Shown piece after piece: positions 55,688-64,000 of a stretch of DNA of 64,000 bases. The notes under the pieces were generated by a model. It saw nothing but the letters and a program-made list of their open reading frames with translations. It was not told the DNA's origin and searched no databases. Position 1 is the first letter of the stretch. Every line of letters starts with the position of its first letter. The translations under genes were made by a program, and so were the position numbers. Source of the DNA: Pictodentalium vernedei (Eukaryota; Mollusca; Scaphopoda; Dentaliida; Dentaliidae); NCBI GenBank assembly GCA_031216915.1, contig CM062296.1, positions 65,750,148-65,814,147 on the forward strand, in the 5' to 3' direction.

Positions 55688-55872
55688 TCTTATAAAAAGC
55701 ATATAATAAAAAGAAAATCTAGCGTGTTTGAGTGGATACCGAAAATTATCTAACTTGTGATCGAGACAAATTGTCATTTTCGCTAGCGCAAGTTCTCGCG
55801 AAAAATTAACATTTGTCTCGGTCGCTCATGAGATAATTTTCGGTATCCTCTAAAAAAACACTAGATATTCTC
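55688..55872. repeat. Palindrome adjoining a local duplication
   Basis: Arms GGATACCGAAAATTATCT and AGATAATTTTCGGTATCC with a GCGAGAACTTGCGCTAGCG-like centre. The left arm resembles 55328-55385 (TTGAGTGGATACCGATCAT), so the segment was also duplicated locally. Confidence 0.6.
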
Positions 55873-56390
55873 CATTGAGTGGTGTGTGGGTCGCCAATGG
55901 GACAATCATATCTACCTTATATAACTGGCATAGCCGATCAGTTGTAATCACAAAAATCCCCATTCCATTTTTTTAAAAATTTTGTTTAAGAAAATATCTT
56001 CTGACACCTCAATGCGACGAGCTATATATTTCGTTCAGATTGTGTCGCCTGTTATATGTGTTGCTTACACCGTTAAGGTTTTCTGGTCAAGTATTTGTAT
56101 GGTCATCTGCATCACATATTAAAATACTGAATATTATTATTTTGTACAGTTTCATTTAATAACTTGCCTGAATGGGGAGAGGATATTTCAATATGCCGTG
56201 ACTCTTCTGAAACACAAGTTGCATAACAATAAATACAAGAGTGTAATTAAAAATAAAGTGTGGGCAATATATTGTGAAATTAGAGAAGCATGTAGAATTT
56301 AAACAAATAACAATAACATTTGGTTGAGGGGAAGATTTCAACTTCACAGTGATTCTTTTCTTCTGGAAACATTTACCCTCATACAAACTA
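55873..56390. other. No recognisable feature
   Basis: AT-rich, no coding or repeat signal. Confidence 0.35.
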
Positions 56391-57048
56391 CAGCTGAAAA
56401 TAGATGTCATGTGACAGTAGTGTGCACTATTTTGAAGTTAGTGCGCGCTGAGTAAGTGTACTTCTTTTCTCTCTTCCAAACTGCACAATTAGCGTAACTC
56501 AGTTCCGGGTGCCCAACTCTGTACTATCTCTATACCAGTAAATATAGATCATTAGCACCAATCCTAACCTCCACTGGGATACATGTACGTGTAATGACGA
56601 ATATATATATTAAAATCCGACTACGTATACATAATGAAGACATTGCATTACAACTTAATCGCAGAGCCGTATATTCGCCACTCGAAAAGTCGTAATAATT
56701 GTTCATAACAGCACAAAAAAAAAACACCTGCAAACTTTCATCACATGACCAGTGCTTCTTCAGATTTGTCCTCGGAATTTTAAATAAGTACTATGTGACA
56801 TATATGTCCCACAGCGATTTAGTAGTAAACCATCACATCATCCGCAAAGTGAAGTTCGAATATTTTCTTTCTGTTTGATCGGTTCAGTTCGGAATTTCAC
56901 TAACACCCATGCTAATAGAGCATTATACTTTGCATTTCACAGCGCAAACGCTCTTGTTTTTTTAGACTACTTCATTCTTCTGCAGTAAAGAGCGCATTAA
57001 CTAAAGATCATTTGTGTGCTAATTGTGACAAAACGTATAGTTTTAACT
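56391..57048. mobile_element. Longer TA-type element, inverse orientation
   Basis: Tips CAGCTGAAAATAGATGTC after TA and TATAGTTTTAACT near 57046. The interior is the reverse of 41040-41690 and of the outer parts of 32748-34433 (GATCGGTTCAGTTCGG, ACTACTTCATTCTTCTGCAG). Confidence 0.75.
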
Positions 57049-58219
57049 ACAATAACCAGGACACAATCTATTGATGTTATTTTAGAACACCAATATTTTC
57101 ACCAAAGGTTCCTATCGAGGTTTGAATCGGAGGAATGACCTTGAATTTGACTAAGGCTCCCTCAACTGACTCAGTCCCTTGCAATCCTTGAAAATGGGCC
57201 GGGGCTATGAAAAGCCTTGTGTTTTCACGACAAAACAACTTTGGTAAAGCAGGTAATTACTTTTTTCTGTAAAGTTTTCTACTCCATCGTTCATGAAAGC
57301 AGTGTTTCGGATATTCATGAATTTAGATATTGTAGAGTGTCGAATAAAGTCGAGAAAGGCCCTTGGATAGCCTTGGATTTTATAAGGCCTTGCCTGCGGG
57401 AACCCTGTATTTTGTTTTGTCCAAAAGAGAAGGCAAACGAAACGTTCATTCACCCAAACAGTTCAGGCCTGTTGACAGACACATATCAGAAAAAGGTAAA
57501 TAGATCATTGAAATGTTGAACAGACCATTTGCATCTCCATTCTCTGTAGAACTTTACATTTGTTTTGGGTCATAGAAATGTGTTCTTCTCTATGTGCACA
57601 TATATCATGGCTGTACTTTGAACACAAAAAGCATTGCTTTCCTCAAACTAAGAAACCGGACTCATGGTCATAATTATATCATTTCCACTAACAGAGGTTA
57701 TATCTAAATTGCTTGTTGTGATGTTTGATTATGTGAAAGTTGCTAGTAGCAGCCTTTATTATTTGATCACACTGTTTTTTTAGAGAAATTGACGCCACCA
57801 CATTTTTTTTATTTTCATCAAATAATCACGCACGAATAAACACCTGCCGTCTGATAAAACACATTACTTTATCCATTTAAATACATATCTATTTCCAAAT
57901 TTGTTAACTTCAAATATAAGCGAACAAAATATTTCCATAAATCATAACATGAATATTTAATTATTCATCTGTCAGTCCAAATGTTCTTCTCTATGTGGGC
58001 GTTAAATTTATAAAACTCAGTTTTAGAACTTTTGAATTATCGCATCATATGTTTCTTTCCCTCATGGGGACAGTTCAATTGATGCAACTTTAGTTACTGC
58101 ATGTGCTATTGAAATCGGAATTGTCAATATTGCAGAGCTGGAGGGGGAGTATCTAGATTTGTTGGAATATTTACTGTATTGTAGAGCACTTGTTGAAATG
58201 TTTCCATGTACAAAAAAGT
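57049..58219. other. No recognisable feature
   Basis: Frames at 57205-57519 overlap on both strands and have no domain. Nothing else is supported. Confidence 0.35.
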
Positions 58220-58352
58220 TTAACCCTTTGAGACTTTAATTATCCTGACGTTCAAATGCCAGTGGGAATTCAGTTTCTTCAACGTTTTTCAAAATACGAC
58301 GTCAAACGTCGGAAAGTACAAATAACAAGATATTTTTCACATTAGTGGTTAA

Positions 58353-59045
58353 CTACGGCAGCGTATTAGCGCCATTTCGTTTTTTTTGCGTAACTTATGT
58401 TAAATTGTAAGTACGATTTAGGTAAATTAGAATTACAACTTAATAAATTGTAATTACAACTTAGCTTAAATTGTAATTACAATATAGCTTAAATTGTAAT
58501 TACAATATAGCTTAAATTGTAATTACAACTTATTTATATTTTAATTACAACTTAGCTAAATTGTAATTACAACTTAATAAATTGTAATTACAACTTAATA
58601 AATTGTAATTACTACTTAATAAATTGTAATTACAACTTAGCTTAAATTGCAATTACAATATAGCTTAAATTGTAATTACAACTTATTTAGGCTAAGATGT
58701 AATTACAATTTATTAAGTTGTAATTACAATATAAATAAATTGTAATTACAATATAAGCTATATTGTAATTACAATTTAAGCTATATTGCAATTACAAGTT
58801 AAGCTATATTGTAATTACAAGTTATGCTAATTTGTAATTACAATTTATTAAGTTGTAATTACAATTTATTAAGTTGTAATTACAATTTAAGCTATATTGT
58901 AATTACAATTTAAGCTAAGTTCTAATTACAATTTATTAAGTTGTAATTACAATTTATTAAGTTGCAATTACAAGTTAGCTAAATTGTAATTAGAATTTAA
59001 CATAAGTTACGCAAAAAAGGAAATGGCACTAATACGCTGCCGTAG
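58353..59045. mobile_element. AT-rich foldback element built from TTGTAATTACAA units
   Basis: Long terminal inverted repeats (about 60 bp, starting CTACGGCAGCGTATTAG) are flanked by TTAA at 58349-58352 and 59046-59049. The interior is about 25 copies of the 12 bp palindrome TTGTAATTACAA or variants, spaced by CTTAATAAA, CTTAGCTTAAA or TATAGCTTAAA in the left half and by the inverse spacers in the right half. The whole 693 bp is thus one large inverted repeat centred near 58695. Confidence 0.9.
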
Positions 59046-59359
59046 TTAACTGGTTGAGGGCTAGATTATTTTTAGTGGTCTGAATTTGCTATTCAAAACT
59101 TGTTTTATTACAAATTGTAATAAAACAAATTTATATAAACAAAATATTATTTGAGTTTGACTGAATGAAATATAAGCAAGGAAAGTGTTGGCGTTTGCTC
59201 TGGTATCCTACTTTTTTGAAAGCCCTGATAGTGGCTTTTAGCACTCAATCAGTTAAGAATTTTGACAAGTTAAGTATTTTAAGCTGCGATAACATTTGGC
59301 TGAACGATTGTCACTCAGAACTACTCGAAAGAAAATAGGAATTGAGATTAAAACTTTAA

Positions 59360-59600
59360 CCCTTTACCCAACGCAGACGATATCAAAATTTATTATTTTA
59401 AATATAATTTTTTCAAATTTTTCAAAAAATTTCAACAAAACCATATCATGTGACCCCTCGTTGGAACGAGCTCGTCGAGCTCGTTCCAACGAGGGGTCAC
59501 ATGATATGGTTTTGTTGAATTTTTTTGAAAAATAATCTCTTTTCAACAACTGAATTTGCATATTACGCGGGCGGATGCGGCCGATTCGTTGGGTAAAGGG
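59360..59600. mobile_element. TTAA-type palindromic MITE (subfamily B), nested
   Basis: TTAA at 59356-59359 and 59601-59604. The uninterrupted copy reads ACTTTAAAAATCG at 28352-28364, where this copy has TTAA, element, TTAA and then AAAATCG. The hairpin arms are almost perfectly matched. Confidence 0.95.
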
Positions 59601-59703
59601 TTAAAAAATCGAAAAATAATAACAAAACAAATGGCCACAAAGTATCAACGCGTTTTGTTTGATTTCGTACGTCACAAGAGGTACAAAAGTATCAAAGGGT
59701 TAA

Positions 59704-60235
59704 GATATATATAACACTGTACACACATTACTGATAGTTCCCATCGATAATTTGAGAAGGTGTGTTAGTTTATGTTGGGTATTTTCGATACTGTTTGGTG
59801 GGTTTCGTCAGGCCCCTGACCTCCAAAAGTGTGGTTCTCCTTACCTGCCATAAAAATTTGGTAGTTAGGCTGGTGAGTTTTAAGAAATTGTTTACCTGCA
59901 CAAATTTGTGTTCAGTGCAGACTATATGCCACATGTCCGCAAAAAGAAATGCTAGCTATTTGAATGGGAAGTAAATCAAACGATAAACAAATTGTTCATT
60001 CATTGTTATAAACATTGTTTATTGAGGCATAAGAAAATGCTTCAAACCAGTACGTACGGATGTTGGTTGAAAATGTTGGTTGAACATTTTTTCCCAACAT
60101 TGACCTCAATCACAAGGCTAGTGTTGACCTCAAAATATGGAAGATGGGGAGACGGGAGGAAAAGCCTATTAGTTTTTGGCCTCAATGTAAGAGAAAGGTA
60201 TCTGATAATCCATACGACTTCAGCATTTGGTACAC
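59704..60235. other. No recognisable feature
   Basis: Frames at 59762-60327 show no domain. Confidence 0.35.
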
Positions 60236-60367
60236 TTAACTATTTGAACCCTGAAGGAATCTTTCACATCAGTTCGGTGTCATCAATTGAAAGAGTCCAC
60301 ATTCAGTGGACGAATCAATATTTTTGAAAATATTGATCGGACAACCACACAAAGTCGCTGAGCAAAC

Positions 60368-61199
60368 AGGCCTGGCATTCTGAAAAATGCAGGAGGGCAA
60401 AAAATCGCTCTCCTCAATCAGCTTAGGAGAGCAATTAGGTTTACACAGCATTTTAAGTATCCAGTTGAACGAACTCATTGAAACTGAAACCAACAGACTA
60501 CATCAGTGATTTTATTAACTTTACTAATTTTAAGCGAAATCTCTTAGACATCTAGATGTCTCACTCAACAACCGAACACACACTTAACAAGACCTGTGTG
60601 TGTACCCAGACCTGTTGACCAAGAAAGTCATACGCCTACCACTACCACCTTCAACCCCCCTTGGGGGTTGAAGGTGGTAGTGGTAGGCGTATGACTTTCT
60701 TGGACTTGGGGGGTTGAAGGTGGTAGTGGTAGGCGTATGACTTTCTTGGACAACAGGTCTGCTTGAATCTACAGTCACATCCTGGTGCAAGTGCTTCAAG
60801 TGACAGGATAGTAGTAATGGTAGTATATTATAGTGTCAATATTCCTTGAATAATTACCCCTCAAACTGTGATGTCAGTTGTTGAACTTGAAACTGACAGA
60901 AAAAAAAAATATTGCTGTGACCCATTTTTCTTCAAATGATTGCCACTGTGTTTGGATATGGTTGCAGCCATTACCTTTTACCACTAAACCATTTTCAAAA
61001 TGAAATTACGTGATGTTATGTGGCTTCGAAGTTAAATTACAATTTTGCTTTACAACAAAAAATTAATGTGAGCATAATACATGTAATCTCAATCATCCCA
61101 GGCCAAAATATTTAGGAGGGCAATTTTTCGCTCTGCTTAATTCTTTCAGTAGGGCAGTAAGGATAGCTAAAGAATCGCTCTCCCGAAATTGCCAAGCCT
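60368..61199. mobile_element. hAT-like MITE with 8 bp duplication
   Basis: Tips AGGCCTGGCATTCTG and AATTGCCAAGCCT are flanked by GAGCAAAC (60360-60367) and GAGCAAAT (61200-61207). Subterminal blocks with GGAGGGCAAAAAATCGCTCT recur near 61112 and 61175. Confidence 0.75.
60616..60763. repeat. Hairpin with an extra third arm
   Basis: The arm AAGAAAGTCATACGCCTACC occurs once inverted (from 60622) and twice in direct order (60676-60700, 60728-60752), each with the CACTACCACCTTCAACCC block. It is nested in the hAT-like MITE. Confidence 0.8.
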
Positions 61200-61414
61200 G
61201 AGCAAATATGTACTTTACGAATTCAAATCGTATCACACGCCTGGCCTGGAAAAAACGATATTTCGGGTTGAAGGCGTTAATTATATATGTAACATTCCTG
61301 TCACCTATTCAACTCTTTTAGTCCGACCACCATCTCTGGGCTAACTTAGAGTGTTATGTGGAGATGAATATCTCAAATATTTGCTTAGTAGGAGACAATA
61401 GAAGTAGTGAAAAC

Positions 61415-61884
61415 TAGTACTGAAATGATTAACCGGGTAATCTGTTTGAAACCAGATAGCTACATAAACGATTAGAAAAACCGTCAACGGGTTATCCGAA
61501 ATATCGATAGTGATCGTCATTCCACGTTTAAAACGTAGTAAATCTGCCGCTTCTCATTTGTGATAGATTGCACATCGAAGCCACGTTGTGTAAATTGAGA
61601 AATAATCGACTTTGGCGTTCAAGACTTCGTTAATGATCGGCAGTTTCCGTGAGTAATGAGTAATTGCAGAAACTTTTCCGTAGTGAGTATACAAACGAAC
61701 GTTGTTGAGTAGTCGACAACGTTCGTTTGTATACACACTACGGAATAGTTGGAGAAGACTGCTTTCTAATCCCTATAGTTTTGACCCCATATTCGGTGAC
61801 ATAATGGCCACGGATAACCGGATAATATCCAGTTATAGCGCTCTGTTAGTCGGTTACGAAAATGAGCCAACCGTTTCAACCCTA
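61415..61884. mobile_element. Probable hAT-like MITE
   Basis: Ends TAGTACTGAAATGATTAACC and GGTTGAAACGG in inverse form at 61866-61884 (CCGTTTCAACCCTA). The flanks GTGAAAAC and GTAAATAC agree at six of eight positions. The interior holds a palindrome (61677-61742) with arms CCGTAGTGAGTATACAAACG. Confidence 0.55.
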
Positions 61885-61885
61885 G

Positions 61886-61938
61886 TAAATACAAAATGCA
61901 CTTTCCTCTCCTATTAAATACAAAATGCACTTTCCTCT
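61886..61938. repeat. 23 bp direct repeat
   Basis: TAAATACAAAATGCACTTTC plus CTCT occurs twice with a 6 bp gap. Confidence 0.85.
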
Positions 61939-62469
61939 GGTTACTTTTTCGCTCGAGAAGCTGCTCTTGCCATTTGGATCACAATAATGTCATGTTATAC
62001 TTTGATGTCTGCGATAAATGAATGTGTTGCTGCTATGTATATTTTTAGTGGCGATGCAAGATGAATGTTTACAACATATTTTAGCTACTTTGGACAAAAA
62101 AAGTACCGAGATTGGAAACTTGGTAGTGTTATTCGTGTTCATGTAGGACAATCGTTATGACGTTTGACGAAGTGAACGCTGTCACGCTGTAGCGTAACAA
62201 CCATCACCCTATCAAACGTCATGGCTTGGGAGGAGTTATTATTTTGATTGACTTGATGCTATTGTAGGGGGCACAGTTTGAGTGGTGACGTTTTTTCAAT
62301 GCCGTTCCAGAAATCCAGTTGTATAGAGACAAGTGGAAAGAGAGCATCTTTGTTGTCGGAATACTGTGTCAAGGGTGAGAATCGACCTTTCTAAATACTT
62401 TGTTTAAGCATATTTTATTCCACAACCAATATATACAAAAGAAATTTGAGAAAAAATATTTAGTCTTAT
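61939..62469. other. No recognisable feature
   Basis: A weak inverted pair ATGACGTTTGACGAAG / ATCAAACGTCATGG (62157-62223) is the only structure noticed. Confidence 0.4.
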
Positions 62470-62473
62470 TTAA

Positions 62474-62715
62474 CCCTTTATCCAACGCAGACGATATCAA
62501 CATTTATTATTTTAAATAGCATTGTTTTTAAATTGTTCAAACAATTTCAACAAACCTATATCATGTGACCCCTGCTGGGAACGAGCTCATCGAGCTCGTT
62601 CCAACGAGGGGTCACGTGATATGATTTTGTTGAAATTGTTTGAGAAATAGTACTTTTCCAGCTGCTGAATTTGCATATTACGCGGCCGGGTGTGGCCGAT
62701 TCGTTGGGTAAAGGA
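62474..62715. mobile_element. TTAA-type palindromic MITE (subfamily B)
   Basis: TTAA at 62470-62473 and 62716-62719, left tip CCCTTTATCCAACGCAG, right tip CGTTGGGTAAAGG. Slightly more diverged arms than the copies at 32375 and 59360. Confidence 0.9.
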
Positions 62716-62719
62716 TTAA

Positions 62720-63408
62720 ACTACTCTCCAGTAAATGAATCACACAATGAACATTTTGTCTACAGAAAATTAAATTCAGGAACTGCGACATTAATAATAA
62801 GAATTCAGAATATTTGAATATCAACTAGATTTCTGGATCACTGTTTGCAAAAAAAAAAACCTCAAGAAGTGTAATGTGCGACAAGTAAAGGACTGGAGAC
62901 AGTTTATGTTTGTCTTCAAAATGTGTCATTTGGCCAAAAATAGTCTTACATAGCAGACGCATAAGTTACGATAAAGTTGTTACTTTTGTTAAAACACTTC
63001 CGCCGAGATAAGGCCACGAAACGGGCCCAATACCTCAACACATAATCCCGGGATAAAAACCCAGAACATCAGTGCATTCGGTCCGTGTCACGGCGGACAA
63101 TAACACCTCGGAAATTCTTTCTTGAAATGGCCTCCACAATCAATACACATAAACAAATTACGATCGGCTTAGATCATCAAAAATCAAGAAAAAATAAAAA
63201 ACACAAACCAATCGACCAATCTGGAACCAGTACTATAAAAATTTAACAATTGTATTTTCTAGAATTGTATTTTCTACCTATTAATATAACTGAGTAAAAT
63301 GAATCATTATCAGTTTTAAAGATATGAAAATGCTAATGGTTCATTTCAACCAATTTAAAGTCATAACTAGACAAAACAATTCTAGAAAATACACATGTGA
63401 AATGTTTG
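62720..63408. other. No recognisable feature
   Basis: AT-rich, with an A-run at 62848 and no coding signal. Confidence 0.35.
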
Positions 63409-63410
63409 TA

Positions 63411-63656
63411 CAGTACAGTCGCCGTGGACTGGTCACTTTCCACGCGTGGGCAACATTTCCACGGACGCAAAAATATTAGATTCCAAACACTAATTACAGG
63501 AATAATCATCAAAACTTTAATTAATGAAGCACCGGGTACAACTTGGTGCTTCATTAATTAAAATTTTGCTGATGATGATTTTTACTACCCGGTAAACACA
63601 TGCGTGGACATAACTGCCCACGTGTGGATTACGACCAATCCACGGCGACTGTACTG
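63411..63656. mobile_element. TA-flanked MITE, second family, well preserved
   Basis: Tips CAGTACAGTCGCCGTGGACT and its inverse, TA at 63409-63410 and 63657-63658, with a central hairpin around TTAATTAATGAAGCACC. Copy of 17422-17667. Confidence 0.9.
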
Positions 63657-63658
63657 TA

Positions 63659-64000
63659 GCATTGGCCCCTAGATGTTAACAATTAAAATAAGTTATTCGT
63701 TTGAAAGAATCTGTAAACAGAATGAATTACATCATGTTTGGAAAACATAATCTATTTCCGTTTGAACTCAGAGATTGGTAACTTACTGTAGACCCATCAT
63801 GCAGCGAACTGAAATTGTCTGATTGAGACACTATCTCGATACAACTGGATTGCAGAAACGCTCACTGGGAACATATAGAAAATGATGCCTCAAAGTTAGT
63901 TTGACCAATGAGAACGCTGGAATACCATCTAAAGGTTCCGTCGTATCAGGTAACTCACCTAATAGTATTTGTCAGTAATGCCAGCTAATGAAATTCGCCA
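63659..64000. other. No recognisable feature
   Basis: No open frame or repeat stands out up to the window end. Confidence 0.35.

Larger units (their letters stand above)
58224..59699. mobile_element. TTAA-type element (family C) with two nested TTAA insertions
   Basis: TTAA at 58220-58223 and 59700-59703, with tips CCCTTTGAGAC and GTATCAAAGGG. Without the inserts at 58353-59045 and 59360-59600 it aligns along its length with 27883-28504. Confidence 0.9.
60240..61276. mobile_element. TTAA-type MITE (family D) hosting a hAT-like MITE
   Basis: TTAA at 60236-60239 and 61277-61280. Left part TATTTGAACCCTGAAGG with the hairpin at 60289-60345; right part GCCTGGAAAAAACG to GGTTGAAGGCG. Homologous to 9582-10183 and 23108-23339 once the insert at 60368-61199 is removed. 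Confidence 0.75.

Overview
This 64 kb window looks like intergenic DNA from a metazoan nuclear genome. The likeliest source is a marine invertebrate, perhaps a mollusc or another lophotrochozoan, but that is inference: it rests only on the mix of element families (tRNA-derived SINEs with a conserved core, an I/Nimb-type LINE, a DIRS-group element, Academ-like transposon proteins, and many palindromic MITEs). I found no host protein-coding gene, true tRNA, rRNA or bacterial-type operon. Every recognisable protein remnant belongs to a mobile element, and all of them are broken.

Layout. 0-18 kb holds palindromic MITEs of three superfamily types: TTAA-duplicating (piggyBac-like), TA-duplicating (Tc1/mariner-like) and 8-bp-duplicating (hAT-like). 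SINEs, a hAT-like element at 6.3-8.3 kb and a local tandem duplication at 13.6-14.4 kb lie among them. 18.4-24.2 kb is a decayed DIRS-type retrotransposon (zinc-knuckle ORF1, RT/RNase H remnant, tyrosine recombinase remnant) cut up by several MITEs. 25-28.5 kb holds a three-hairpin repeat, a hAT-like element and a TTAA element. 28.6-30.9 kb is an Academ-like transposase pseudogene. 32.3-34.4 kb is a TA element carrying a SINE and a TTAA MITE inside it. 34.9-39.75 kb is a large minisatellite with a 33 bp period. 40.4-42.9 kb has an inverted copy of the three-hairpin repeat and more MITEs. 43.38-49.69 kb is an almost full-length but dead LINE with a 15 bp target-site duplication; it sits inside a repeat whose empty counterpart is at 8.3-9.1 kb. 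50.5-55.3 kb is an Academ-like transposon with inverted termini and an internal deletion. 55.4-64 kb is more MITEs, including a TTAA element (58.2-59.7 kb) hosting two further TTAA insertions, one of them an AT-rich foldback array.

How the parts relate. The LINE and the SINEs share a 3' tail, as expected if the SINEs used the LINE machinery. Paired filled and empty sites inside the window (LINE site; two TTAA insertions; a TA insertion inside the LINE ORF; a TTAA insertion inside the recombinase ORF) let target-site duplications and relative insertion ages be read directly. All assignments come from reading the sequence by eye; family names rest on remembered motif patterns and were not checked against a database.
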